This document shows positions 26,593 through 35,256 of a stretch of DNA of 64,000 nucleotides, in pieces. A model generated the notes under the pieces. That model did not search any database. It was not told the origin of the DNA and saw only the letters and a program-made list of their open reading frames with translations. The stretch is from positions 32,139-96,138 of the forward strand of contig JAEWKR010000187.1 of NCBI GenBank assembly GCA_023457715.1, read 5' to 3'. The position numbers and the translations under genes are program-made. Positions within the stretch are counted from its first letter, which is position 1; every line of letters begins with the position of its first letter. Source of the stretch: Verrucomicrobiota bacterium. GTDB lineage: Bacteria; Verrucomicrobiota; Verrucomicrobiia; Opitutales; Opitutaceae.

Positions 26593-27495
26593 ATGCTCAG
26601 CGAACCCCGTGAGCCGTCCGTTTCCGCCGAACCGCCGCTGGTCGAGGTCCGAAACCTTCGCGTATCGTTTGCCACGCCGGCTGGACGGGTAGCGGCGGTC
26701 CAGAATGTCTCGTTCGCCATCGCGCGTGGAGAGACCCTGGCTTTGGTCGGCGAGTCCGGCAGCGGCAAATCGGTGACGGCGCTGAGCCTGTTGCGCCTGG
26801 TGCAGGCGCCGGGTTGCTCGATCACGGGCCGGATTCTGTTGCGGTCCCGTCGTTGGGGAGACGTCGATCTGGGGCACCTGGATGAGGACTCGGGCCTACT
26901 GTACAACGTGCGCGGAGGCGTGATGAGCATGATCTTCCAGGAGCCGCTCAGCGCGCTTTCGCCCGTGCACACCATCGGGGCGCAGATCGACGAGGCGATT
27001 CGGCTCCATCAGGACGTCAGTGCGGCGGCCGCGCGCCGCCGCACGCTGGAAATGCTCGCCAAGGTCGGGATGACTCATGCGGCCGATCGCTACCGACAGT
27101 ACCCGCACGAGCTGTCCGGCGGATTGCGCCAGCGGGCGGTGATCGCCATGGCCCTGGTGTGCCGGCCGGAGGTGCTGATCGCGGACGAACCGACTACGGC
27201 GCTCGATATGACGGTACAGGCCCAGATTCTGGGGCTGATCCGGTCGCTGCAGCGGGAGATCGGCTGCGCCGTCCTGCTGATCACGCACGATTTTGGCGTT
27301 GTGGCGCAGATGGCCGACCGCGTGGCGGTGATGCACGGAGGCGAAATCATCGAGCACGGCGACGTAAGGTCGATTTTGCGTCATCCGCGCCAGGCGCATA
27401 CCCGCGCCCTGCTGGCAGCGGTGCCGGGGCGGTCCCGGCGGCGGCACGGCGGCACCCTGGGCAGCGGATCCACTCCCGCCGTCGCCGCGCCATGA
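26593..27495 (+). CDS. oppD: Oligopeptide ABC transporter ATPase (OppD family)
   Basis: 300 aa from ATG 26593. Walker A is GESGSGKS, signature LSGGLRQR, Walker B VLIADEPTTALD, switch His in ITHDFG. An insert around RSRRWGDVDLGHLDEDSG reflects an unusual spacing before the Q-loop (MIFQEP). It powers uptake together with OppF. The C-terminal tail GRSRRRHGG replaces the usual Cys-rich OppD end, so no 4Fe-4S ligand cluster is present. Its TGA overlaps the OppF start. Confidence 0.9.
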   Translation: MLSEPREPSVSAEPPLVEVRNLRVSFATPAGRVAAVQNVSFAIARGETLALVGESGSGKSVTALSLLRLVQAPGCSITGRILLRSRRWGDVDLGHLDEDSGLLYNVRGGVMSMIFQEPLSALSPVHTIGAQIDEAIRLHQDVSAAAARRRTLEMLAKVGMTHAADRYRQYPHELSGGLRQRAVIAMALVCRPEVLIADEPTTALDMTVQAQILGLIRSLQREIGCAVLLITHDFGVVAQMADRVAVMHGGEIIEHGDVRSILRHPRQAHTRALLAAVPGRSRRRHGGTLGSGSTPAVAAP

Positions 27496-28481
27496 TCCCA
27501 AAGGCAGCCCCGCTCGACGCCGCGCCGCTGCTCCAGGTCCGCGGGCTTACGAAAACGTTCTCGGCGCGGCGGAGCTGGAGCCCGTGGTGGAAACGAAAGG
27601 GTGGGCTGCAAGACGTCGGAGCGCTGGCGCTCTCCGCAACGCCTGAGCAAGTGGGATCCCGGGGGCCGGCCGCGACGAGGGCGGTTGACGGGGTGAGCTT
27701 CGATCTCCTCCCGGGCGAATCGTTCGGGCTCGTGGGCGAAAGCGGCTCCGGCAAGACGACGGCCGTGCGGTGCATCCTGCGGGCGATCCGACCGACGGCC
27801 GGTTCGGTGCGGTTCCGTCTCCCCGACCATCGGTCGGTCGACCTCGCCACGCTGCCGGAGCGGCAGCTGGCGTCCATCCGTCCGCACGTGCAGATGATCT
27901 TTCAGGATCCCTATTCCTCGCTGAACCCGCGGATGACGGTGGCGGACATCGTGGCGGAGCCGCTCCGGATTCACCGGCTGGCGCGCGGCTCCGAACTGGA
28001 GGATCGGGTGGTGGAGATGCTGCGGCGGGTCGGACTGCAGGCCGATCATCGGCTGCGGTATCCTCATGCCTTTAGCGGTGGGCAGCGACAACGCATCGGC
28101 ATCGCGCGCGCGTTGATCATGCGACCCTCGCTCGTCGTATGCGATGAAGCCACCTCTGCGTTGGACGTGACCGTGCAGGCGCAGGTGCTGGAGCTTTTGC
28201 TGGAACTACAGCGGGAGTTCGCGCTGACGTATCTGTTCGTCGCGCACAACCTGGAGGTGGTGCATGACTTCTGCCACCGCGTCGCCGTGATGCGACGGGG
28301 GCGGATCGTGGAGGAAGCGCCTACGGAGGAAATCTTTGCCGCGCCGAAGCACCCGTATACGCGACTTCTTTTGTCGGCCGCGCCTTCGCTGGATCCGGAC
28401 GTGCCGATGAACTTCGGCGTCGGCGAGGAGCTGGCGCGACTGGAGGGGGCGGAAGGCGCCGAAGGGACCAGAGGGACCTAA
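27492..28481 (+). CDS. oppF: Oligopeptide ABC transporter ATPase (OppF family)
   Basis: 329 aa from ATG 27492, which overlaps the oppD stop as ATGA. Walker A GESGSGKT at ~82, Q-loop MIFQDPYSSLNPRMTV, signature FSGGQRQR, Walker B VVCDEATSALD, switch His in VAHNLE. Residues ~36-62, between the first two strands, are an insertion that contains a P2 palindrome in frame (residues 42-50). The last ~12 residues (EGAEGAEGTRGT) are translated from the first copies of a downstream AAGGGACC array. Peptide transport ATP supply. Confidence 0.9.
   Translation: MIPKAAPLDAAPLLQVRGLTKTFSARRSWSPWWKRKGGLQDVGALALSATPEQVGSRGPAATRAVDGVSFDLLPGESFGLVGESGSGKTTAVRCILRAIRPTAGSVRFRLPDHRSVDLATLPERQLASIRPHVQMIFQDPYSSLNPRMTVADIVAEPLRIHRLARGSELEDRVVEMLRRVGLQADHRLRYPHAFSGGQRQRIGIARALIMRPSLVVCDEATSALDVTVQAQVLELLLELQREFALTYLFVAHNLEVVHDFCHRVAVMRRGRIVEEAPTEEIFAAPKHPYTRLLLSAAPSLDPDVPMNFGVGEELARLEGAEGAEGTRGT
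27616..27640. repeat. Palindromic repeat P2 copy inside oppF
   Basis: 25 bases, matching 21 of 25 positions with the P2 arm at 47623-47647; the shared core is CGCTGGCGCTCT. It is in frame, within an N-terminal linker insertion of the ATPase. Only one arm is present. Confidence 0.7.
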
Positions 28482-28645
28482 GGGACGGAAGGGACGCTCG
28501 CGTACCACGTTTCGTGTCGGAGCACATTTATGTGTGATGAAAGCCTCGTGAGGAGTGATGAGCCGCACAACGCAAGCGAACCTGGTCCTTCGCACGCGTC
28601 CCTTTTGTCCTTTAGGTCCCTTACGTCCTTTAGGTCCCTTATTCC
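28450..28645. repeat. AAGGGACC microrepeat array with inverted partner
   Basis: First arm 28450-28497 repeats GAAGGGACC/TAAGGGACG and begins inside the oppF C-terminus. The inverse arm is 28597-28645 (GGTCCCTTA). About 100 bases separate the arms. The same word is used at 40590-40640 and 41134-41338. Confidence 0.87.
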
Positions 28646-28707
28646 CCTCCTTCCCCCCCGCCCACTTTCGAGTTGAGCCACGTCTGCCGGCGACGCAAAA
28701 ACCCAGC

Positions 28708-29007
28708 ATGCTCGTCCACTCCGTCCTCTTCTGGCTGAAGCCCGACCTCACCCCCGCCCAGCGCGACGAATTTGTCCGCGGGGTGGAATCGCTGCGCGGC
28801 ATCAAGGCTGTGAGCTCCGTGTACATCGGCAAACCGGCTGCCACCGAGAAGCGTCCCGTCATCGACGACTCGTACTCGTACGCGCTCACGGTCCTGTTCA
28901 AGGACGTTGCCGCGCACGATGCCTATCAGGTTGATCCAGTGCACCTCGCCTTTGTGAACAACTGCAAGCCGTTCTGGACCCGGGTGCAGATTTACGATGC
29001 GGAGTAG
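28708..29007 (+). CDS. Dabb-domain (stress-responsive alpha/beta barrel) protein
   Basis: 99 aa from ATG 28708. Begins MLVHSVLFWLKPDLTPAQ and keeps FVRGVESLRGI, YALTVLFKD and the HDAYQVDPVHLAFV segment of the Dabb ferredoxin-like fold. Bacterial members are small dimers of mostly unknown role. The open frame extends 51 codons upstream across the repeat array but the family begins at this ATG. Confidence 0.9.
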   Translation: MLVHSVLFWLKPDLTPAQRDEFVRGVESLRGIKAVSSVYIGKPAATEKRPVIDDSYSYALTVLFKDVAAHDAYQVDPVHLAFVNNCKPFWTRVQIYDAE

Positions 29008-29083
29008 AAGGGAGTGGGGGAACGAGGGAGTGAGGGATTGAGGGAGTGAGTGGGCGTGCGCCCTCAATCCCCCAATCCCTCAG
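29008..29083. repeat. GAGTGAGG inverted array
   Basis: 29008-29050 repeats GGGAGTGA/GGGATTGA. 29060-29083 is the inverse (CTCAATCCCCCAATCCC). It begins directly after the Dabb stop codon and ends at the rmuC stop, so it lies between converging genes. Confidence 0.85.
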
Positions 29084-30423
29084 TTCCGCTTCACCACGTC
29101 CCGGGCGGCGGTGTCAACGGTGCCGGGGGTGGTGAGTTCCTTGGCGCCTTTGGCGCCGAGCTCGGCGAGTTTGCGCGCGCCGGGGAGCAGCATGCCTTCG
29201 AAGGACCCGACGGCGTTGTTGTAGCCCTTCATGGCGGCGTCGAGGCTGCGTCCGATCTTGTCGAGGTTGTCGGCGAAATTGGACACGCGGTCGTACAAGG
29301 TGCGTCCCAGGGCGCTGATCTCATCGGCGTTGCGGGAGACCGCCTCCTGGCGCCAGCCATAGGCGGCGGCTTTCAACAGGGCGATCAACGTCGTGGGGGT
29401 CGCGAGGAGGACCCGTTTGCCGAGAGCCCGGTCGAGCAGGGTGTTGTCGACCTGCAGCGCCGTGCTGAGAAAATGGTCGCCGGGAAGGAAGAGCACGACG
29501 AACTCCGGCGCGGGTTGGAACTGCTCCCAATAGTTCTTGGCGCCGAGCGAGTCGATGTGACCACGGACTTTCTGCGTGTGCTCGAGCAGACGGGATGCGC
29601 GGGTCGGTTCGTCGGTCGCATCGTTCGCGGCGCGGAACGATTCCAGCGGCGCCTTGGCATCAACCACGATGCGCTGTCCGCCTGGGAGACGGACGACGAG
29701 GTCCGCGCGCAGATGAGCGGAGGTCTCCTGCTCGGAGAAATCGCAGAAGGAGGTCATGTCGGCCATCTCCACGACGCGCCGCAGCTGTAGTTCTCCCCAA
29801 CTGCCGGCGTAGGTGGTGGAACGCAGCGCGCTGGAAAGCCTCGAGGCTTCGTTCTGCAGTTGCAGCTGCGCCACACTCAGCGCCTTCAGTTGTTCGCCGA
29901 GGGCGCCGTAGGCGCCGGCGCGGGCCTTCTCGATTTCCCCAATCTTGTGGTCGACCTTGTCGAGGGACTCGCGGATGGGTTTCACCAGTGCCTCGACGGC
30001 CTGCTTGCGCTGCTCGAGGTCGCCGGCCGATTGCTGCTGGAGTTGGGCGAACGCCTGCTTCGCCTGTTCCAGGAAGTCCGCGCGATTGGTGCGAAGCGCG
30101 TCGGCTGAAAGTGCCTTGAACTCGTTTGTCAGCCGCTCGTGCGCCGCTCGTTCCGCTTCGAGCTGGGTGGACAGCTGGGCGTTCGCACCGGTCAGTTTGG
30201 TCACGTCGGCGCGAACCGTCACGAGTTCCCCGGTCAGGCGGGCGACATCGGCCTCACGGTTCCGCAAACGCTCCTTCAGCGCACCCTCACCCGTGCGCAG
30301 GTAGAGCCACATCGCCACGCCGCCGACGACGGCGGCGAGCAGGATGAACAGGGTGATATCCACGAGGGCGATCAAAAGACCGCCGCCCCCGTTCAGCAAC
30401 CCTGTCGCGTTCCGCCGGGGCAA
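29080..30423 (-). CDS. rmuC: DNA recombination protein RmuC homologue
   Basis: 447 aa. One N-terminal transmembrane helix (~15-40), a coiled coil at ~48-180, then the RmuC domain from ~205 with GSWGELQLRRVVEMADM, RLPGGQRIVVDAKAPLE, and FLPGDHFLSTAL. The domain belongs to the PD-(D/E)XK-like group. RmuC limits inversion at short inverted repeats in E. coli, which is of interest in a genome full of such repeats. Start ATG 30423. Downstream of it lies a repeat array only. Confidence 0.92.
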   Translation of the reverse strand: MPRRNATGLLNGGGGLLIALVDITLFILLAAVVGGVAMWLYLRTGEGALKERLRNREADVARLTGELVTVRADVTKLTGANAQLSTQLEAERAAHERLTNEFKALSADALRTNRADFLEQAKQAFAQLQQQSAGDLEQRKQAVEALVKPIRESLDKVDHKIGEIEKARAGAYGALGEQLKALSVAQLQLQNEASRLSSALRSTTYAGSWGELQLRRVVEMADMTSFCDFSEQETSAHLRADLVVRLPGGQRIVVDAKAPLESFRAANDATDEPTRASRLLEHTQKVRGHIDSLGAKNYWEQFQPAPEFVVLFLPGDHFLSTALQVDNTLLDRALGKRVLLATPTTLIALLKAAAYGWRQEAVSRNADEISALGRTLYDRVSNFADNLDKIGRSLDAAMKGYNNAVGSFEGMLLPGARKLAELGAKGAKELTTPGTVDTAARDVVKRN

Positions 30424-30465
30424 AATGTTGCCGCGCGACGCGTTAGAACGGCGTTTCGGCCGTCA

Positions 30466-30712
30466 ACGAACATCGAACATCGAACATCGAACCTAAATAC
30501 CGATTTTGCCACAGAGGTCACAGAGGCGCAATCAGAGCCGAGCCGGAGGCGGGCGCTGCGACTGTCTTGGGCGTTACGCGATGAACAGGTTTGTCCAAGG
30601 ACCGAGCCTCCGTGTCCTCTGTGTCGGAGCTCTGTGCTCTCTGTGGCTACTTCGGAATCCGGGTACGGTTTTGAGTTTTGGGTTTTGAGTTTTGGGTTTT
30701 GGGTTTCAGCTC
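30466..30712. repeat. Three stacked microrepeat words: GAACATC, CACAGAGG and GGTTTTG
   Basis: 30466-30495 repeats GAACATC (one arm). 30508-30535 holds CACAGAGGTCACAGAGG, with the inverse at 30608-30652 (CCTCTGTGTC). 30668-30712 repeats GGTTTTGAGTTTTGG (one arm). They fill the 307-base gap between the response regulator stop and the rmuC start. No gene is seen. Confidence 0.85.
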
Positions 30713-30730
30713 GTGGTCCCTGGTCCCGCC

Positions 30731-31384
30731 TCAGATCAGCCCCAGCTCACGGGCTTTCAGGGCGGCTTGGGTGCGGTCGAGGGCACCGAGTTTTCCAAGC
30801 ACGTTGGTCATGTGGTTCTTCACCGTGCCCTCGGCAATGCGCAGGCGGCCGCCGATTTCCTTGTTGCTGCAACCGGAAGCGAGCAGCCGCAGGACTTCCA
30901 GCTCGCGATCCGACAGCGGGTCGATGAGCGGCTGAACGACGGGCGCGGCGGGCGCCCCCCCGCGCTGCCATTCCGCCATCATCCGCGCGGCGACACTGGG
31001 CTCGAGCACCGACGTCCCGCGGGCCGCGGCGCGCACGGAGTCACAGAGTTTGTCCGCCGAGCATGCCTTGAGCAGGTAGCCGATCGCCCCGGCGCGCAGC
31101 GCGGAAAACACCTCCTGGTCCTCATCGAAGGTGGTCAGGACGATGACCCGCGACGACGGCGACTTGTCCAGGAGCCCCGAGGTCGCCTCCACCCCGCCCA
31201 TCACCGGCATGCGCAGGTCCATCAGCACGACGTCCGGCAGGAGCTTCCCAGCGCAGGCAATGGCGCGCTCCCCATTCTCCGCCTCCCCGACGATCTCGAA
31301 ATCGGGCTGCAACCCGAGCAGCGTGCGCAGCGCCTCCCGAAAGAGGGACTGGTCGTCGACAAGGAGGATGCGGATGCGGGACAC
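30731..31384 (-). CDS. NarL/LuxR-family response regulator
   Basis: 217 aa. The receiver domain at ~4-120 has acidic Asp10-Asp11, phospho-acceptor Asp56 (LMDLRMP), Thr84 and Lys106. The LuxR-type helix-turn-helix at ~155-217 contains LSDRELEVLRLLASGCSNKEIG and GTVKNHMTNVLGKL. It partners the histidine kinase on the same strand upstream. Targets are unknown; the divergent ABC exporter is the obvious candidate. Confidence 0.94.
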   Translation of the reverse strand: MSRIRILLVDDQSLFREALRTLLGLQPDFEIVGEAENGERAIACAGKLLPDVVLMDLRMPVMGGVEATSGLLDKSPSSRVIVLTTFDEDQEVFSALRAGAIGYLLKACSADKLCDSVRAAARGTSVLEPSVAARMMAEWQRGGAPAAPVVQPLIDPLSDRELEVLRLLASGCSNKEIGGRLRIAEGTVKNHMTNVLGKLGALDRTQAALKARELGLI

Positions 31385-31440
31385 GGTTTGGGTTTTGGGT
31401 TTTGAGTTTTGAGTTTTGGGTTTTGGGTTGGGTTTTGGGG
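31385..31440. repeat. GGTTTTG microrepeat array, single arm
   Basis: Repeats of GGTTTTGGGTTTTGAG begin directly upstream of the response regulator ATG, in the gap after the histidine kinase stop. The same array in the same orientation is found at the other end of the gene (30668-30712), so the gene is bracketed by direct copies. Confidence 0.85.
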
Positions 31441-31466
31441 GCGTTTTTGTCGCTGCTGGGCGCAGG

Positions 31467-32651
31467 CTATCCGGGCACCTCGACTTTGACGGCGAAGCCG
31501 CCTTCGGGCCGGTGGGCGGAGGAAACGCGGCCGCCGAGGACTTCGATGCGTTCGCGCATGCCTTGCAAGCCGAAGCCCGGTGCGGCCGTCGAACTCGTTT
31601 CCCCGGACCCGCGGCCGGTATCCGTCACCTCGAGCACGAACTGATGCGGCTGACTGAAATCCAGCCGCAGCGTGGCCGTACTTCCCGTCGCGTGCTTGCG
31701 AATGTTCGTCAGCGCCTCCTGGGCGGCGCGGAAAATGGCATGCTCCACGGCAGGCGGCATGGGACGCAGAGCCCCCTCCACCCGCACGTCCACCGGGAGT
31801 GCCGCCTCGCAGACCAGGGCGCGCAACGCCTCAGGCAGCGGCGGCCGCGGCAGCTCGGCCCGAAACGCGCCCACGGAGCGCCGGACGTCGTCGAGCGCAT
31901 CGGACGACAGCTTCGCGGCTTTCTCCACCACGGCGCGCGCGCGGTCGGGCTGCTGGGGCAACAACGCCGCGGCCGCGTCGAGCTGGGTCTTGATCACCGT
32001 GAGGTAATGCCCCACCCCGTCGTGAATCTCGCGGGCGAGCCGGTTGCGCTCGCGGCTGACCGCCAGTTCGGCGGTCTGCGCGGCCGCCGCGCGCAGCTGT
32101 TCGTTGGCGCGTTCCACCTCCGCCCGCAACTGCGCTTCGCGGTGCCTCGCCCGCAGGGCCTGCCGCGCGATCAAGGTGAACGCGACCGTGAAGATGAAGG
32201 CCGTCGCATAGCTCATCAGGGCCTGCAGGACGCCGCGCCAGCCGAAGGGGAAGTACCAGATGCCGACCGTGACCGCGAAGAGGTAGACACCGACCGCAAA
32301 GGAGGCGCGCCGGCCCAGGTCAAAGATGGCCTGACTCACGAGTGGAAGGACCACGATGCCGACGAACCCACGCGTGGGACTGGCCACGACAATGACCGTC
32401 AGGAGCGCGAGCTGGGCCGCGTAATAAAGCACGCGTTTGATGCCGGCGCGGTCCCCCATTTCACCACAGAGCACACCCAGGCTCGCGTACAACCCTCCGG
32501 CCGCGAACACGACCGGAACCCATTCCGGCCCCGTGAAGAACCGCTGGGACGTGAGAAAGCTGGCGAACGCCGTGAGCACAACCGACGAGAATGCGAAGGC
32601 TCCGTAGTAGCTTTCTGTTCTCCGGCGTTTTTCTTCTTCCTGGTCCGACAT
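31467..32651 (-). CDS. Sensor histidine kinase, NarX/DesK type
   Basis: 394 aa from ATG 32651. Six hydrophobic segments fill residues ~17-163, with no large periplasmic loop. The HisKA_3 dimerisation domain has phospho-acceptor His210 in REIHDGVGHYL. The ATPase domain has the N-box EALTNIRKHA and the GFGLQGMRERI lid. Membrane-integral sensing as in DesK/LiaS is likely. It is divergent from an ABC transporter; kinase and exporter starts are 122 bases apart. Confidence 0.92.
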   Translation of the reverse strand: MSDQEEEKRRRTESYYGAFAFSSVVLTAFASFLTSQRFFTGPEWVPVVFAAGGLYASLGVLCGEMGDRAGIKRVLYYAAQLALLTVIVVASPTRGFVGIVVLPLVSQAIFDLGRRASFAVGVYLFAVTVGIWYFPFGWRGVLQALMSYATAFIFTVAFTLIARQALRARHREAQLRAEVERANEQLRAAAAQTAELAVSRERNRLAREIHDGVGHYLTVIKTQLDAAAALLPQQPDRARAVVEKAAKLSSDALDDVRRSVGAFRAELPRPPLPEALRALVCEAALPVDVRVEGALRPMPPAVEHAIFRAAQEALTNIRKHATGSTATLRLDFSQPHQFVLEVTDTGRGSGETSSTAAPGFGLQGMRERIEVLGGRVSSAHRPEGGFAVKVEVPG

Positions 32652-32772
32652 CACGGGCAGCTTAGCAGCCGGCTGCACCGGGCGATATAGGAAAGAAGTC
32701 ATGGCGGTTTATGACCTGATCGTGACCTCCAGCGGATTTCCTTTGCCGCCGCGGGCTGATACCGTCCGCCCC

Positions 32773-33690
32773 ATGCTCACCCTCACCTCGCTCCACAAAC
32801 GCTACGGCGGCCTGGTCGCGCTCGACGACGTGTCCTTGGAGATCCCCGCCGGTACGTTTTTCGGGCTGCTCGGGCCCAACGGAGCGGGGAAGTCCACCTT
32901 GATGTCGCTCGTCGCGGCCCTGAAGCAACCGGACGGCGGGTCGATCGCCTTCGAAGGCCGGCCGGTGACCCGCGACACGGACGGCTTCCGCCGGCAGATG
33001 GGGCTCGTACCGCAGGCAATCGCCCTCTACCCCGAACTCACCGCCGAGGAAAACCTGCGCGTGTTCGGCGAACTGCAGGGGCTGCGCGGCGCCGAACTGC
33101 GCGCCCGCATCGACGAGGCGTTGACGGCCGTGCAGTTGCAGGACCGGCGCAACAGCCCGGTCAAAACCTTCTCCGGCGGCATGCAGCGCCGGCTCAACCT
33201 CGTCGCGGCCCTGCTGCACCGGCCCAAGGTTCTGCTGTGCGACGAACCCACCGTCGGCGTCGACCCGCAGTCGCGCAATGCCATCTTCGATCACCTCGAG
33301 GCGCTCAACCGGCAGGGCCTCACCGTCATCTATTCCACGCACTACATGGAGGAGGCGGAGCGGCTGTGCTCCCGCATTGGCATCATTGACCACGGCCGGA
33401 TCCTGGCCCTCGGCAGCGTGGGGGAACTGCTGGCGCGGCAGGCGGCCACCGACGAGATCACCTTCGCCGCCACACCCGAGATCCAGGCGGCGCTGCCGCG
33501 CCTCGAGACACTGGGCCGGGCGGTGGTGCGCAATGGACGGGTGCACTTCCAACCCCGCGAGCACGTCCGGCTCTCGGAGTTCTTCGCCCTGACAGAAACG
33601 CTGGGACTTCCCTCGCAATTGTTCGAACTGCAACGACCCACCCTCGAGGCCGTTTTCCTCCACCTCACCGGTCGCACGCTCCGCGACTGA
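32773..33690 (+). CDS. ABC-2 transporter ATPase (DrrA/NatA-like)
   Basis: 305 aa. Walker A GPNGAGKST at 34-42, Q-loop VPQAIALYPELT, signature FSGGMQRR, Walker B VLLCDEP, switch His in YSTHYMEEAE. ATG at 32773 gives the family start MLTLTSLHKRYGG; an open frame extends upstream from 32701. It would drive the permease encoded next. Export of antibiotics, lipids or sodium is possible; LiaFSR-like stress control is suggested by the divergent two-component genes. Confidence 0.92.
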   Translation: MLTLTSLHKRYGGLVALDDVSLEIPAGTFFGLLGPNGAGKSTLMSLVAALKQPDGGSIAFEGRPVTRDTDGFRRQMGLVPQAIALYPELTAEENLRVFGELQGLRGAELRARIDEALTAVQLQDRRNSPVKTFSGGMQRRLNLVAALLHRPKVLLCDEPTVGVDPQSRNAIFDHLEALNRQGLTVIYSTHYMEEAERLCSRIGIIDHGRILALGSVGELLARQAATDEITFAATPEIQAALPRLETLGRAVVRNGRVHFQPREHVRLSEFFALTETLGLPSQLFELQRPTLEAVFLHLTGRTLRD

Positions 33691-33793
33691 GCCTCCCCTT
33701 TCCCGCCTGGAGGCGAAACGGGTACCCCAAGCCTCCGGGGCCGGGTCCGCACTCAAGACGACGTTCCCAACCTTCCCCAACCCGCCCATTCTC

Positions 33794-35170
33794 ATGTCTC
33801 AGATTTTCGTCCTCATACGTAACAGCATCCTGAACTTCCGGCGCGCGCGTGCCGCGGTTTCGCTCACGTTCATCGTGCCGGTGGTGCTCATCTACATCTT
33901 CGGCCACGTCTTCGGTCTTTATCGGCGCGAGGGCGGCCCCTCCGGGATTCGGGTCGCGGTTGTCAACGAGAGCGGCGAGCCCGCGGCGACCAAGCTGATC
34001 GAGGCCCTGCAGGCGGAGAAATCGCTGACGGTGATCACGGAGACGTCCGGCGCGGACGGCACGCCACGGCGGCTGACGGAGGCCGACGTCCGCACGGAGC
34101 TCGATCAGAACAAATACCGCTTCGCGCTGATCCTGCCCGCCGACCTGTTGAGCGACGAGCGGATCGGCGTGCGGGTGAAGTTCCTGTCGAACCCGCGCAA
34201 CGATATCGAGGCGCAGATGGTGAACGGGCTCCTGCAAAAGACCATTTTCAGCAATGTCCCGCAACTGTTGGGGCAATCCCTGCAGCGGAGTGCGCGTCAT
34301 GCGCTGGGTGCCGAACGCTACGAGGGCTTCAATCGCGGAATGGCCGCCACGATCGCCAGCGCGTTCGACCTGGATCCGGCACGCGTGCAGGAGCAGCTGG
34401 AGTCCGGGGCGCTGATTCCGGGACTGTCCGGAGGCAACGGGGGCTCCGCGTCCGGCGAACCGGGTTCGCCGGCTGCCACCGCCCCGGACACGGGGGCATC
34501 GGCTGACATGCTGTCGCGCCTGATCCGGATCGAGACCGAGCAGGTGGCGGGAAAGGACGTCAAGAACCCGATGGCCGCGCGCATCGTCGGCGGCTACGCG
34601 ATCATGTTCCTGCTGTTCGCCGTCAGCGGCTCCGCGTCAGCCATGTTCGAACAGAAGGCCTCGGGCATTTTCCAACGCCTGCTCGCCGCGCCCGTGCGTC
34701 CGGCCCACATCGTCTGGGCCCGGTTTGGTTTCGGCGTGCTCCTCGGCATCGTCCAGATCACGGCGCTGTTCATCGCGGGACGGATCTTCTTCGGCCTGGA
34801 CATCCTCAGCAACGCGCCGGCCCTGGCGGTGATCACGATCGCCGCTGCGGCCGCGTGCTCGTCGTTCGGCCTGCTGGTCACCGCGATCTCTCCCAGCGAA
34901 GCCGCGGCCAGCGGAGTCGCGACGCTCGTGGTGCTGTCCATGAGCGCGATGGGCGGTGCGTGGTTTCCGGTCAGCTTCATGCCCGAATTCATGCAGACGC
35001 TGAGCCGGCTGACCCTGGTTTACTGGGCCGTCGAAGGCATGACCGACGTGCTCTGGGCCGGCCGTTCAATCGCCCAGATCCTGCCCAAAGTCGGCGTGCT
35101 CGCGCTGATCACGGTGGTCGTGATGAGCTTCTCGCTCTGGCGCTTTCGCCGGAATGGGTTCTTCGAGTAA
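33794..35170 (+). CDS. ABC-2 type transporter permease
   Basis: 458 aa. One N-terminal helix (~22-45) is followed by a large extracytoplasmic domain (~50-255, with a Gly/Ser/Pro-rich stretch near 215-240), then five C-terminal helices. The C-terminal block contains KASGIFQRLLAAPVRPAHIVWAR and MSAMGGAWFPVSFMPEFMQ, typical of ABC2_membrane_3 exporters. It follows the ATPase by 103 bases. Confidence 0.9.
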   Translation: MSQIFVLIRNSILNFRRARAAVSLTFIVPVVLIYIFGHVFGLYRREGGPSGIRVAVVNESGEPAATKLIEALQAEKSLTVITETSGADGTPRRLTEADVRTELDQNKYRFALILPADLLSDERIGVRVKFLSNPRNDIEAQMVNGLLQKTIFSNVPQLLGQSLQRSARHALGAERYEGFNRGMAATIASAFDLDPARVQEQLESGALIPGLSGGNGGSASGEPGSPAATAPDTGASADMLSRLIRIETEQVAGKDVKNPMAARIVGGYAIMFLLFAVSGSASAMFEQKASGIFQRLLAAPVRPAHIVWARFGFGVLLGIVQITALFIAGRIFFGLDILSNAPALAVITIAAAAACSSFGLLVTAISPSEAAASGVATLVVLSMSAMGGAWFPVSFMPEFMQTLSRLTLVYWAVEGMTDVLWAGRSIAQILPKVGVLALITVVVMSFSLWRFRRNGFFE

Positions 35171-35178
35171 GCGGGCCA

Positions 35179-35245
35179 ATTTATGATTTATGATTTATGA
35201 TTTACGATTTCCCAATCATAATCATCACTCGTAAATCATAAATAC
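35179..35245. repeat. ATTTATG microrepeat with inverted partner
   Basis: 35179-35211 repeats ATTTATG and 35216-35245 holds the inverse (AATCATAAATCATC-like copies). Between the converging permease and proA genes; the two arms nearly touch, giving a tight hairpin. Confidence 0.84.
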
Positions 35246-35256
35246 CGCACCCAGAC

